Below the pieces are notes generated by a model, which worked only from the letters and a program-made list of their open reading frames with translations, did no database searches and was not told the origin of the DNA. This document shows positions 44,773-53,325 of a DNA stretch of 64,000 nt, in pieces. Numbering within the stretch: the stretch's first letter is position 1; every line of letters starts with the position of its first letter. A program made the position numbers and the translations under genes. This DNA is from PVC group bacterium (lineage in GTDB: Bacteria; Verrucomicrobiota; Kiritimatiellia; CAIKKV01), in NCBI GenBank assembly GCA_945898015.1, contig CAMDGM010000010.1, positions 1 through 64,000 on the forward strand, given 5' to 3'.

Positions 44773-45513
44773 ATGCGGGTGCGCGTGGCGTAGGATGTGG
44801 GGACGCTCCAGGCCATGCGCCAGCATGAGATTCTCGTCAGAGAGAATCTCGACGGTGGGGCCTTGGGCAACTATGCGACCGGCGTCCATCACGAGAACGT
44901 GACGGCACACCTCCACGACCAGTTCCAGGTCGTGGGTGGCGATGATCTTGGTGTGCTCAAAGGACAGTAAGTGCTCGATCAATCGGCGGCGGGCGCGCGG
45001 ATCGAGATTGGATGACGGCTCGTCCATGACCAGAATGTCGGGCGACATGGCCAAGACGGTGGCGATGGCCACGGCCCGTTTCTCTCCCGCCGAAAGCCGG
45101 TATGGGGGCCGCTCGCGAAGGTGCGTCATCCCCACGCGCTCCAGCGCGGAAGCGACGCGGCTTTCAACCTGGTCCGGTGGCAGACCGGCATTCAACGGGC
45201 CGAAGGCGACGTCTTCTGCCACCGTCGGCATGAACAACTGGTCGTCGGGATCTTGAAAGACCATCCCGACTGCGCGACGCGCCAATGCGGCCGTCTCCCG
45301 AGTTACGATGGTGTCGCCGATCCGGACGTCGCTGCGCGTCGTTGAGAGGTATCCGTTGAGGTGAAGGAGGAGCGTCGACTTGCCAGCGCCGTTCCCGCCG
45401 ATCAGGGCAACCGCCCCGCCGTGCTCAATGCGAAAAGATACACCCCGCAACGCCTCCGTGCCATCCGGGTAGGCAAACGAGAGATCGCGGACCTCGACCA
45501 CATGATGGCTCAC
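44770..45513 (-). CDS. cbiO: Energy-coupling-factor transporter ATP-binding protein, Ni/Co type
   Basis: A 247-residue ABC ATPase. Walker A is GGNGAGKSTLLLHLNG, the Q-loop is FQDPDDQLFMP (typical of ECF ATPases), the signature is YRLSAGEKRAVAIA, Walker B is ILVMDEPSSNLDP and the switch His is in ATHDLEL. It energises metal uptake together with CbiQ and CbiM. The start is GTG at 45513, overlapping the cbiQ stop (GTGA). Nickel rather than cobalt is favoured by the nikR gene in the same module. Confidence 0.93.
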   Translation of the reverse strand: MSHHVVEVRDLSFAYPDGTEALRGVSFRIEHGGAVALIGGNGAGKSTLLLHLNGYLSTTRSDVRIGDTIVTRETAALARRAVGMVFQDPDDQLFMPTVAEDVAFGPLNAGLPPDQVESRVASALERVGMTHLRERPPYRLSAGEKRAVAIATVLAMSPDILVMDEPSSNLDPRARRRLIEHLLSFEHTKIIATHDLELVVEVCRHVLVMDAGRIVAQGPTVEILSDENLMLAHGLERPHILRHAHPH

Positions 45514-46313
45514 ATGGCACCCCCGGTCAGCAGGCGTCCGAACGCCTCCGCCAGATTCCACAGGCGGGCCGACACAAAGAAGAGAAGACAGCCCGCGACG
45601 AATATCGCATCCGACCACACGAACGAGGATGGACGCAGAACACGCACCTCGCCATCGAAGCCACGCGCAACCATGGCCCGATAGACGCGCTCGGCCCTGT
45701 CCATCGACCGGAGAAGGAGATGGCCAATCATTGAGCCATAGACTCGAAGACGCAGGGGACGACCGGACGACCGCATCTCCGCACTTCGTTTCATCTTGCC
45801 TGCCTGATCCGAGACCACAAAGAGGTAGCGATAGAGAAACAGCAATTGAACCACAAAGACGCGCGGGACTCCGAGCCGTTCCAGCGCCGCGCCCAAACGG
45901 TTCATGCCTGTGCAGGCTACAAGCGCAAGCGCAGCTCCGACAGTCAGGAAGAACCGGAACATGATCGAGCCGAACGACACCCATCCCCCCGAGATCGCAA
46001 CGGTGCCGATAGTCGTGACCGGTGTCCGGTCCAGCAGGGGATTGAAGATCCCGATGAACAGGGCGAATGGCGCGGCAATGAGTATCTTCCGTGCGAGGTA
46101 ACCCACCGGGATGCGGCCCAGCGAGATGAGGGCAATCGGATAGAGCAGAAACGGGGTCAGCGCGGAGACATCATGGCGTGGAAAGGACATCACGACGACG
46201 ATAAACGCGAGGGTGACGATGGCCTTGGCCCGCGCATCGAGCCGATGCGCGGGCGTGTCCATGCGCCCGAGTTCGTCCATGCGCCCAATTTCGATCCAAT
46301 CCGTTATCCCCAT
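45510..46313 (-). CDS. cbiQ: Energy-coupling-factor transporter transmembrane (T) component
   Basis: A 267-residue membrane protein with about five helices. The start region HRLDARAKAIVTLAFIVVV and the two coupling segments AEMRSSGRPL and YRAMVARGFDGEVR (Ala-Arg-Gly motifs) are diagnostic of CbiQ/EcfT, which links the ATPases to the substrate component. ATG 46313 is chosen with GGGAG four bases upstream; a TTG 15 bases earlier is possible. It lies 18 bases after cbiM. Confidence 0.92.
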   Translation of the reverse strand: MGITDWIEIGRMDELGRMDTPAHRLDARAKAIVTLAFIVVVMSFPRHDVSALTPFLLYPIALISLGRIPVGYLARKILIAAPFALFIGIFNPLLDRTPVTTIGTVAISGGWVSFGSIMFRFFLTVGAALALVACTGMNRLGAALERLGVPRVFVVQLLFLYRYLFVVSDQAGKMKRSAEMRSSGRPLRLRVYGSMIGHLLLRSMDRAERVYRAMVARGFDGEVRVLRPSSFVWSDAIFVAGCLLFFVSARLWNLAEAFGRLLTGGAM

Positions 46314-46331
46314 AACACTCCCGCCCAACCC

Positions 46332-47399
46332 TCAACCGTTTCCGCAAGTGCGCTGGATCGAGCGGGCCCTGAGCGCAATCCCGATCAGGCATGCCAAAGC
46401 CAGTGTCATCAATCCGCCGACGATTCCCGCCACGGACGTTCCTGCGTTGACCGCCGGCCAAGGCTCCGGTTCGGGTGCGGCGGCATGTTCAGCAGGCGTG
46501 GCGGTTTCTGGTGCGGCCTCGCCGGACTTGAATCCGTAGTCGGGCAGGAATGCAGTCCTTTCCTGGACCTCCGCCAGACTCTTGTGGATACCGTCTCCGG
46601 GGCTTTCGAGTTCCTCTTTGCCGCTCACCTTGGCCATGGACCATTCCAGGCCGTCCGGGTGCGTGGACGCGAACCAACTTGCCACGCCACCCATGATGAC
46701 AGCGGCGATTGCCAGTCCAATCAAGACTGGCCGCAGACTTACAGACGCCTCAGACGCCGGTGCCGTCTGCAACGCCTCCGGGCGCGCCCTCGCCACGAAC
46801 GAGACTACGGCGGCTGTTGCCAATCCCTCGACTACGCCTATCGCCAGATGTATTGGCAACATCATGAGAACGAAGGTTCCGAAGGGCAATTCCGAGATGC
46901 CGGACGCCTTGGTTTCGAGCACGACGCTGAACGCACCCAGTTGCAGCCCCACAACGGCGGCGATGATCGCGCCAACCCAGGCGCGCGAAGTGCCGTATTG
47001 ACCCTTAACAAAGGCCCTGTAGATGAGGGGATACGCAACGAACGCCGGAAAGAAGCCCAGGTTGAAAATGTTACAGCCCAGCGCCAACAGTCCGCCATCC
47101 GCGAAGAAGAACGCCTGCACGGTCAATACCGAGGCCATAACCAGGAAGGCCGCATAGGGCCCGAGCAGAGCAGTCAGGATCAGCCCGCCGCCAAGATGTC
47201 CACTCGATCCGGTTCCCGGAATCGAAAAGTTGATCATTTGCGCGGCGAAGATGAACGCGCCAAGAACGCCCATCATGGGAACGAGATTGTCTCGGATGGA
47301 TGTCTTGACCTTGTTCGCGCAATAGGCAATCAGCCCGCCCGAGATCGCCCACATCGTCCCGCCCACGGCGGGGGAAATCAACGCATCTGCCATGTGCAT
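46332..47399 (-). CDS. cbiM: Ni/Co ECF substrate-binding component, CbiM with fused PDGLE (CbiN-like) domain
   Basis: A 355-residue protein. The N terminus MHMADALISPAVGG carries the Met-His start whose amino group and His2 coordinate the metal in CbiM/NikM; further conserved segments are GSSGHLGGGLILTALLGPY and the six-helix S core to about residue 220. The C-terminal PDGLE domain (about 235-340, HPDGLEWSMAKVSG) is the NikN/CbiN-type part. This fused MN form is typical of nickel systems (NikMN). It starts 12 bases after the beta-barrel gene. Confidence 0.93.
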   Translation of the reverse strand: MHMADALISPAVGGTMWAISGGLIAYCANKVKTSIRDNLVPMMGVLGAFIFAAQMINFSIPGTGSSGHLGGGLILTALLGPYAAFLVMASVLTVQAFFFADGGLLALGCNIFNLGFFPAFVAYPLIYRAFVKGQYGTSRAWVGAIIAAVVGLQLGAFSVVLETKASGISELPFGTFVLMMLPIHLAIGVVEGLATAAVVSFVARARPEALQTAPASEASVSLRPVLIGLAIAAVIMGGVASWFASTHPDGLEWSMAKVSGKEELESPGDGIHKSLAEVQERTAFLPDYGFKSGEAAPETATPAEHAAAPEPEPWPAVNAGTSVAGIVGGLMTLALACLIGIALRARSIQRTCGNG

Positions 47400-47411
47400 C
47401 TTCTGTTCCTC

Positions 47412-48191
47412 CTACTTGTTCTCTTTGCTTGTGAATCCAAATGCCCACGTGAGCCCGGCCGTCGCCGTGAAGTCCGGCGCGTCGCCGGATATCTTCGATC
47501 CCCCGGCAATGTCCAACGTCAGGCTCTCTATGGGATTCCATCGAAAGCCTGTGTTGTACTGAACAATGGTGTCGGCCTCACTCGACATCTCCTGTTCAGC
47601 AAACACCTCGCCGACCCACTGTACCGCGTCAAGAATCTGGTAGTCGGCGGCCATTCCGTAATGCATGACGTCGTCATCGGGTCCGCCGATCCATGAGTAG
47701 CCCACGTTGAGGTGGATGCCCGCCTTCTCACCAATGGATCGCGATGCCACCCACGTCAGATCGTAGTCAGTCTTGCCGCTGCCAAGTTCCTTGTCATCGT
47801 CTGCTGTCGGAAACTTGACGGACGGCACGATGGCGTGACGCGCTCCGAGCGGGCAGGACTCCAGGAACTGCCACTTTGCACCCAGCGTCAGATCGCCAAT
47901 GCCATGTTCCCGCGTGCACTCCGCTCCGCCGTCCTCCAAACGCTCCGTCCGTTCCTCGAACTGACCGCCGAATCCGACGCCGATCTCCACGCTGCGAATC
48001 ACCCCATACGTCAAACCGAACGGGAAGTCCCAGTGTTTGCAGTCGGAATCGTGCTCGTAGGCGGCTCCAGCCTCGAACTCAAACTGACCGACATCCGCCG
48101 GATCTGCATCGTCAATCGCCAGTGGGCGACCGGCGAACGCCGATCCGGCCACGCAAAGCACACCTGCCAGCATCCATCCGACCTTCTTCAC
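47412..48191 (-). CDS. Outer-membrane beta-barrel protein of the nickel module
   Basis: A 259-residue protein with a signal peptide ending SAFA and alternating amphipathic strands ending in an aromatic C-terminal region (LTWAFGF). It resembles the MetA-pathway/transporter-like outer-membrane barrels. As first gene of the transport operon, directly before cbiM, it may let nickel or a nickel chelate cross the outer membrane. No metal-binding residue cluster proves this. Confidence 0.75.
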   Translation of the reverse strand: MKKVGWMLAGVLCVAGSAFAGRPLAIDDADPADVGQFEFEAGAAYEHDSDCKHWDFPFGLTYGVIRSVEIGVGFGGQFEERTERLEDGGAECTREHGIGDLTLGAKWQFLESCPLGARHAIVPSVKFPTADDDKELGSGKTDYDLTWVASRSIGEKAGIHLNVGYSWIGGPDDDVMHYGMAADYQILDAVQWVGEVFAEQEMSSEADTIVQYNTGFRWNPIESLTLDIAGGSKISGDAPDFTATAGLTWAFGFTSKENK

Positions 48192-48240
48192 TCGTCTCGC
48201 TCCTTTCCTTAGTCTGACTACTATCGACCACTCTGCCGTC

Positions 48241-48267
48241 GTAATACCATCCTGAGAATCGTGTTAC
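48241..48267. promoter_or_regulatory. Candidate NikR operator upstream of the nickel transport operon
   Basis: GTAATAC (48241-48247), 13 bases, then GTGTTAC (48261-48267). It lies about 50 bases upstream of the beta-barrel gene start. The 7-N13-7 layout recurs in front of nikR. From memory, a Geobacter NikR was reported to use GTGTTAC half-sites spaced by 13 or 14 bases, which matches the right half exactly. Confidence 0.6.
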
Positions 48268-48294
48268 TCCAGGGCCAAAAAAAAGACCGCCGGA

Positions 48295-48711
48295 CTACTG
48301 CACCTCCTTGCCTGTAGTCGTCATCATCAGGGATACGTGTTTCAGACCCTTCAGAGACTTCAGCTTCTTCACCAACTGTTCCACATCTGCCGCCTTGCCC
48401 TTGACGATGATCGATTCCAGACAATTGTCATGATCAAGGTGCGCATGCTGGGCCGCAACCACTATGCGTTCAAAATCGTGTTGCGCGTCCACCAGTTCGC
48501 TGGCGAGGGTTCTCTCATGATGGTCATAGACTATGACGATGGCTCCGGCCACTTCTTTGCCTGACTGCCATTCCTTCTGCACGAGGGACTGGCGAATCAT
48601 GGATTGGATCGCCTCGGAGCGTGTGGGATGGCCTTCGCCCTTCCACATGCCGTCAAAATGCTTCAGTAGATCGCCCCCAAGCGATACGCTGAATCTCACG
48701 GCTCCACTCAT
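48295..48711 (-). CDS. nikR: Nickel-responsive regulator NikR
   Basis: A 138-residue ribbon-helix-helix/ACT regulator. The N-terminal RHH is VRFSVSLGGDLLKHFD and HPTRSEAIQSMIRQSL. The metal domain contains YDHHERTL and QHAHLDHDNCLESIIVKG, which supply the His/His/His/Cys nickel site of NikR. ATG 48711 is preceded by GGAGG. It probably represses the downstream nickel uptake operon and itself when nickel is sufficient. Confidence 0.94.
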   Translation of the reverse strand: MSGAVRFSVSLGGDLLKHFDGMWKGEGHPTRSEAIQSMIRQSLVQKEWQSGKEVAGAIVIVYDHHERTLASELVDAQHDFERIVVAAQHAHLDHDNCLESIIVKGKAADVEQLVKKLKSLKGLKHVSLMMTTTGKEVQ

Positions 48712-48731
48712 AATCAAAACCTCCATCGAGA

Positions 48732-48758
48732 GTATTACGAACAGGAAAAGCGTATTAC
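48732..48758. promoter_or_regulatory. Candidate NikR operator upstream of nikR
   Basis: GTATTAC (48732-48738), 13 bases, then GTATTAC again (48752-48758), a direct repeat of 20-bp period located 20-50 bases before the nikR start. Spacing is the same as at 48241-48267, which supports autoregulation by NikR. Confidence 0.6.
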
Positions 48759-48839
48759 TATCACTCGCCGACTGCTTGCGCAACATCAAAGTTGCAGACA
48801 ATTACAGGGCCGCTCTGAATCGAATCGCTGCGAGGGCGC

Positions 48840-48963
48840 GGTTCGCAAGTCCCATCGCCTCTCCATCCGGTTTGAACCGTACCTGTCGTCGCTTGCGGTG
48901 CAAGTGTCTGAGAATCAAGAGGAAAACGGCTGGTATTCTTGCCGAACGGCCGTTCTTGAAAAA
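48840..48963. repeat. Module-boundary repeat, U-type copy 1
   Basis: The first 23 bases (48840-48862) are identical to 55387-55409, and the last part, including the perfect palindrome GAACGGCCGTTC (48944-48955), is identical to 55490-55511. The middle is similar but diverged. It ends at the TGGTCGGGGCG core and is followed directly by D-type copy 2. No gene is supported in this stretch upstream of nikR. Confidence 0.85.
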
Positions 48964-49100
48964 TGGTCGGGGCGACTGGCGCTCGTTTGAACCGTACCCG
49001 CTACTGATCGCGCCTATCGTGACCGTTTTCGACGGCCCGACGCTGCCGTTCGTTGCCACGGCCGAGCGCCTTGTGCGGCGTTGCGCCTGCCTGAATCCGC
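48964..49100. repeat. Module-boundary repeat, D-type copy 2
   Basis: It starts with TGGTCGGGGCG (48964-48974) and is homologous to 44642-44772 over about 130 bases. It separates the nickel and zinc modules. The segment TTTGAACC mimics the T-loop region of a tRNA in reverse complement, so the repeat may derive from an old attachment site. Confidence 0.82.
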
Positions 49101-49176
49101 CACCCGCCGGGCAGATTCATTCCAGACAGGCCCACAAGCACTTGCAATTACAGAGGGCATAGGTCATATTTCCCGG

Positions 49177-49596
49177 GTGTTTACTGACATAAAAAGACTG
49201 AGCAGCGCACTCCTGCTGACTCTCTTTCTGTTTGGCGTGATCGCGTATCCCGCCATTCACAGGGTGAGTTCCGGGGGCGTGACGTCGCAGACCTGTGCAT
49301 GCTCCGAGCAGACGCCCAGGCTTCCTTCTTCGCACTGCAACCCGCTCGCGCAGGGCGTCGCCGACACGGAAAAGCCCTGTTCCGGTGACACCCACAACCG
49401 CCATAACCCGCCGGCTCCGCACGATGCCGGCCACTGTTCGATCTGCCAACTCGCACAAACCCCGATGAGCGTTTCGGCACCGGCGTTCCTGCCAGTGGCG
49501 ACCGACATCGTGATAGAGTGTGCCTTGCTTCCAAGCCGCGCTCCAACGGTTCGCACAGCTTGCATTCTTCCGTTCTCATGCGGTCCTCCCTCCTGA
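49177..49596 (+). CDS. Small His/Cys-rich protein, DUF2946-like
   Basis: About 139 residues. A membrane or signal segment (LSSALLLTLFLFGVIAYPA) is followed by a Cys/His-rich exported part: TCACSEQTP, SSHCNPL, and HDAGHCSICQLAQTP, the last resembling the DUF2946 signature. It could bind zinc or copper in the periplasm. The start is uncertain: GTG 49177 just precedes the hydrophobic segment, but no ribosome binding site is evident and the frame is open back to 49081. First gene of the zinc module. Confidence 0.6.
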   Translation: MFTDIKRLSSALLLTLFLFGVIAYPAIHRVSSGGVTSQTCACSEQTPRLPSSHCNPLAQGVADTEKPCSGDTHNRHNPPAPHDAGHCSICQLAQTPMSVSAPAFLPVATDIVIECALLPSRAPTVRTACILPFSCGPPS

Positions 49597-49754
49597 GCAT
49601 TCCAACTGGTTTCCCGAAATAGTCTCGCGGGGATGCGCTACATCCTGACGTGGGCCATATGCCAGAGGTTTCCTCGGCGTCCCCATTATCGGCGCGGCAA
49701 TCACAGCCTCTGAACGCATTTCAAATCAACGTGAATGCTTGGAAAGGAACAAGA

Positions 49755-50663
49755 ATGAAAGCACATACCACAAGAAAGAAAGCACTCTACGCGGCCTTGA
49801 TGGGCCTCGCGATGCTCACATGCGCCAACCGGGCGCTTTCGCAGACGGCCGATTCTGCCGCCAAGCCGGCAGAAAAAGCCACGGTGTCTGAGTCTCTCCT
49901 GGCGATCGAGCATGCCAAGCTGAATACTGCGGACGCCTCGCCGGTAGATCCCGGGCATTACGAAGTCGAGATAGGCTGCTCCTGGACACAGGCCAAACGC
50001 GCATGGGATGGTGACGGCGCTGCCCATAGCCGCGGCTTGGCCCGTGAACAGGCAGTCGGGCCGACCCTGACCGTCGGGATCATGGAGAATGTTGATGTCA
50101 GCATCGGGCTGGACTATCTCTGGCTGCGTGATGACGACAACGCGGCTCCGACCACAGGCGAAGGATTCGGCGACTTTAGTTTCGGCGGGCGTTATCGCTT
50201 CTTCACCAGTGGAAAATACAGGATCGAGGCCGCCTGGATCAGCGGCTTCACCGCACCGACCGGCAATCATGGAAATGACGATGAGTTGGGCGCCAGTCAG
50301 GAGTTCTGGAGCTGGGACAACTCCCTGGTGGTGAGCAAGGACTGGGAACACTGGACCATGAACGCGGAACTTGGCTGGTCGCTGCCTTTCGGTGAGAAGC
50401 GTGACGACGATCGCGGCACGCTGATTGCCAACCTCGCCGCCGGGTATCAGATCCTTGAATGGCTGCAGCCGGAGGTCGAGTTGAACTACAGCCGTGAATA
50501 CGCCAACGGCGAAGCGGATGAAAGCGCCTTGGCCGTGACGGCAGGCTTGGTGATGCCGATCAACGACTGTCTGCGCGTCAATCTGGGAGTACAGCAGGCA
50601 GTCTGGGGTGAGAACGCAGACAAGGCCACGGTCGCCATGTTGGCAGTGAAATTGGGTTTCTAA
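49755..50663 (+). CDS. Outer-membrane beta-barrel protein of the zinc module
   Basis: A 302-residue protein with a signal peptide (to about residue 30, NRALSQ). The rest is a beta-barrel pattern (YEVEIGCSWTQAK, GFGDFSFGGRYRFFTSGKY, WTMNAELGWSLPFGE) ending in a C-terminal Phe (MLAVKLGF), the usual barrel-insertion signal. It resembles MetA-pathway type barrels. It lies 22 bases before znuA, so is likely the outer-membrane channel for the metal. GGAAAGGAAC precedes ATG 49755. Confidence 0.8.
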   Translation: MKAHTTRKKALYAALMGLAMLTCANRALSQTADSAAKPAEKATVSESLLAIEHAKLNTADASPVDPGHYEVEIGCSWTQAKRAWDGDGAAHSRGLAREQAVGPTLTVGIMENVDVSIGLDYLWLRDDDNAAPTTGEGFGDFSFGGRYRFFTSGKYRIEAAWISGFTAPTGNHGNDDELGASQEFWSWDNSLVVSKDWEHWTMNAELGWSLPFGEKRDDDRGTLIANLAAGYQILEWLQPEVELNYSREYANGEADESALAVTAGLVMPINDCLRVNLGVQQAVWGENADKATVAMLAVKLGF

Positions 50664-50685
50664 CGAACACAAGGAGAACACGATT

Positions 50686-51573
50686 ATGACCACTCGAATG
50701 AACCGACCGGTATTGATTGTCATCGCTTCTATAATCTGCGCGGCTGCAAACCTATACGCTGCGGCAGAGGAAAAGGTCCGGATCCTGACATCCTTCTACC
50801 CCATGTATATCGCCACGCTGAACGTGGCGAAGGGCGTGCCGGGTGTCGAAGTCCTGAACCTCACCAAACCGCAGACCGGCTGTCTGCATGACTACCAGAT
50901 GACGCCCGATGATATGGCGCATCTGTCAGGAGCGAATATCTTCGTTGTCAACGGTGCGGGGATGGAGGCGTTTCTCGACAAGGTCGTCGCGCAACTGCCA
51001 GCGCTGAAGATCGTCAAAGCCAGCGATGGCATTGAACTGATCAAAGGCGAGGGCGAGGAAGGGGACAATCCGCACGTCTGGGTCAGTGTGTCGCTCCACA
51101 TTAAACAGGTAGAGAATATCGTGGCGCAGTTGGCGAAGGCGGACACTGCGCACGCCGATCAGTACAAGAAGAACGGTGCGGAATATGTCGCACGCCTGGA
51201 CCAACTGCGGAAGAAGATGCACGAGGGGTTGAAGGATGTTCAGACCCGCGACATCATCACCTTCCACGAGGCATTTCCGTATTTCGCCAGGGAGTTCAAC
51301 CTCAAGATCGCGGCCGTGATCGAGCGTGAACCCGGTTCCGAGCCAAGCGCCAAGGAACTGGCCGAAACGATTGAAATCGTCAAGAAAGCCAAGGTCAAGG
51401 CTCTGTTCGCCGAACCTCAGTACCCGACCAAGGCGGCGGAGGCTATTGCCAGGGAAAGCGGAGCCAAGTTGTACACGTTGGATCCATCCGTTACGGGCCC
51501 CATGACGGCTGACGCCTATTTTGCGATCATGGAGAAGAATCTCGCCGAATTGCGAAAGGCGTTGAATCCGTAA
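50686..51573 (+). CDS. znuA: Zinc/manganese ABC transporter substrate-binding protein, ZnuA-like
   Basis: A 295-residue cluster A-I metal-binding protein with a signal peptide (to about residue 26). Conserved ligands are His in GCLHDYQMTPDD, His in DNPHVWVSVSLH, His in IITFHEAFPYFAREF, and an acidic residue in ALFAEPQYPTKA. The His-rich loop of many ZnuA proteins is missing; an acidic stretch (GEGEEGD) takes its place. Zinc is favoured by the linked permease and TIGR03943 genes, but manganese is possible. The stop overlaps the ATPase start by one base. Confidence 0.9.
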   Translation: MTTRMNRPVLIVIASIICAAANLYAAAEEKVRILTSFYPMYIATLNVAKGVPGVEVLNLTKPQTGCLHDYQMTPDDMAHLSGANIFVVNGAGMEAFLDKVVAQLPALKIVKASDGIELIKGEGEEGDNPHVWVSVSLHIKQVENIVAQLAKADTAHADQYKKNGAEYVARLDQLRKKMHEGLKDVQTRDIITFHEAFPYFAREFNLKIAAVIEREPGSEPSAKELAETIEIVKKAKVKALFAEPQYPTKAAEAIARESGAKLYTLDPSVTGPMTADAYFAIMEKNLAELRKALNP

Positions 51574-52433
51574 TGACTGAAGAACCGACCAGAACACCGG
51601 ACAAGGTGCAACATGCCGCCCGTCACTCTACGGACGCACGGCCGTGTTGCACCCGTCTGGTCGGGTTGGGTGTTCAACTGGGGACCACAACAGTTCTGGA
51701 GAACGTGAATCTCCATATTCACTGCGGTGAGTTCACCGCCATTATCGGCCCGAACGGAGCAGGCAAGACTACCCTTCTGAGGGCCTTGATAGGAGAAGTT
51801 CGCCACACCGGACAGTTGGTCTTCGTGCCGTCCACCGGAACGTCAGAGCCGCGAAGGCCGCGTGTCGGCTATGTGCCGCAGCGCATGGAAATAGACAAAA
51901 CCACCCCGTTGACGGTGCTCGATCTGTTTGCCGGAGTGCAGACACGCCGGCCGGTATGGCTTGGGCACACGCGCCGGATGCGCGATGCCGCCGGGATGAC
52001 ATTAGAACGTGTGCGGGGCGCGGACCTGCTCGACAAGCGAATTGGGCAACTGTCGTGCGGCCAACTCCAACGGGTTCTTCTGGCGCTCGCTTTGTCGCCT
52101 GTTCCAGAACTCCTGTTGCTCGACGAACCGCTGGCCGGCATGGACCATCGCGGAACGCTATTGTTCTACCAGATTGTGTCGGAACTGCGCCTCGAAATGG
52201 ACCTTTCCATTTTGCTCGTGTCGCATGACTTGGCCGCGGCGGCAGGCGTTGCGGATCGGTTGGTATTCCTGAATCGCACGATTCTCGCCGATGGTCTGCC
52301 GACTCAAGTCCTTCAGTCCCCACTTGTCCGCGACACCTTCGGCCTGGACTTGGCGGGCATTCCACCCATGCCAACAGCATCGCTCTCCTCCATGCCTGCC
52401 CGCTGCTGTGTGCCGGAGGGCAAGACACAATGA
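51573..52433 (+). CDS. znuC: Zinc ABC transporter ATP-binding protein, ZnuC-like
   Basis: A 286-residue ABC ATPase with an extra N-terminal stretch of about 20 residues. Walker A is IGPNGAGKTTLLRAL near residue 50, the Q-loop is in GYVPQRMEI, the signature is LSCGQLQRVLLALAL (LSCGQ instead of LSGGQ), Walker B is LLLLDEPLAGMD and the switch is VSHDLAAA. Both ends are coupled: TAATG with znuA and ATGA with znuB. Confidence 0.92.
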   Translation: MTEEPTRTPDKVQHAARHSTDARPCCTRLVGLGVQLGTTTVLENVNLHIHCGEFTAIIGPNGAGKTTLLRALIGEVRHTGQLVFVPSTGTSEPRRPRVGYVPQRMEIDKTTPLTVLDLFAGVQTRRPVWLGHTRRMRDAAGMTLERVRGADLLDKRIGQLSCGQLQRVLLALALSPVPELLLLDEPLAGMDHRGTLLFYQIVSELRLEMDLSILLVSHDLAAAAGVADRLVFLNRTILADGLPTQVLQSPLVRDTFGLDLAGIPPMPTASLSSMPARCCVPEGKTQ

Positions 52434-53257
52434 ACCTGTGGCACTGCCTCATAGACGTTCTGCCCTTCCAGTGGGCGCACTATGCTTTTATGCAGAATGC
52501 CCTGCTGGCCATCCTCCTGGTGACGCCCCTGTTCGCGCTTCTTGGATGCCTGGTGATTAACAACCAAATGGCCTTCTTCTCGGATGCCATCGGGCATGCC
52601 AGTCTCACCGGCATTGCCATCGGCGTCCTGCTGAGTTTGGCGGACCCGACCTGGTCCATGCTCGGCTTCGCCTTGTTCCTGGCGGTCGCCATTTCCGTAT
52701 TGCGACGTTACAGCGCCGCCTCGACCGATACGCTCATCGGCCTTGTCATGGCGTTCGCCATGGCTCTCGGCGTCGTACTCCTTTCGCGAGGCGGTGGATT
52801 CGCAAAGTACTCCCGTTTCCTGATCGGCGATATTCTGACGATTACGCCGCGCGAAATCGTACGGCTCGCGGTCGCGCTTGTTGTCGTGGTCGTTATCTGG
52901 TGTTGGGCATTCAACCGCTTCCTGATCACATTCCTGAACCGTTCACTGGCCCGAAGCCGAGGGGTGCATGTGTGGGCCGTAGAAACCGGCTTTGCCGCGA
53001 TTGTCGCCGCCGTTGTCGCCATCAGCATTCCGTGGGTCGGTCTGCTGGTCATTAACTCCCTGCTGATTATCCCGGCAGCGACCGCCCGGAACGTGGCAAG
53101 AACCACGGCGCAATATGTGATTCTCGCGGTTGTATTCTCCTGCGCGACGGGCGTTCTAGGATTGGTGGGGTCGTTCTATTGGGGTACGGCTACCGGCGGC
53201 ACAATCGTATTGGCCGCCATGGCGCTGTATGTGGTGTCGCTGTTTTTCCGTCGTTGA
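52430..53257 (+). CDS. znuB: Zinc ABC transporter permease, ZnuB-like
   Basis: A 275-residue membrane protein of the ABC-3 family with about eight helices. Typical segments are FMQNALLAILLVTPLFALLG, MAFFSDAIGHASLTGIAIG (the conserved region facing the ATPase), FLIGDILTI and LLVINSLLIIPAATARNVAR. It moves the metal from ZnuA across the inner membrane. Confidence 0.93.
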   Translation: MNLWHCLIDVLPFQWAHYAFMQNALLAILLVTPLFALLGCLVINNQMAFFSDAIGHASLTGIAIGVLLSLADPTWSMLGFALFLAVAISVLRRYSAASTDTLIGLVMAFAMALGVVLLSRGGGFAKYSRFLIGDILTITPREIVRLAVALVVVVVIWCWAFNRFLITFLNRSLARSRGVHVWAVETGFAAIVAAVVAISIPWVGLLVINSLLIIPAATARNVARTTAQYVILAVVFSCATGVLGLVGSFYWGTATGGTIVLAAMALYVVSLFFRR

Positions 53258-53325
53258 ACGGGTGAGTTTCAAGAATGAAGACCAGAGAAAGAAACGTCTG
53301 GAAGCCGAAATGACAATGCCCCCCC

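Noticed and set aside
48802-49059. Minus-strand reading frame with SNERQSPRPF across U1 and D2
   Set aside because: The same peptide arises at the D1 copy because the DNA repeat is conserved; there is no start signal or domain, so it is treated as repeat DNA.
44639-49100. The D and U repeats as integron attC sites
   Set aside because: I looked for RYYYAAC and GTTRRRY core sites and a whole-length imperfect palindrome. Only loose matches were found, and no integron integrase is present.
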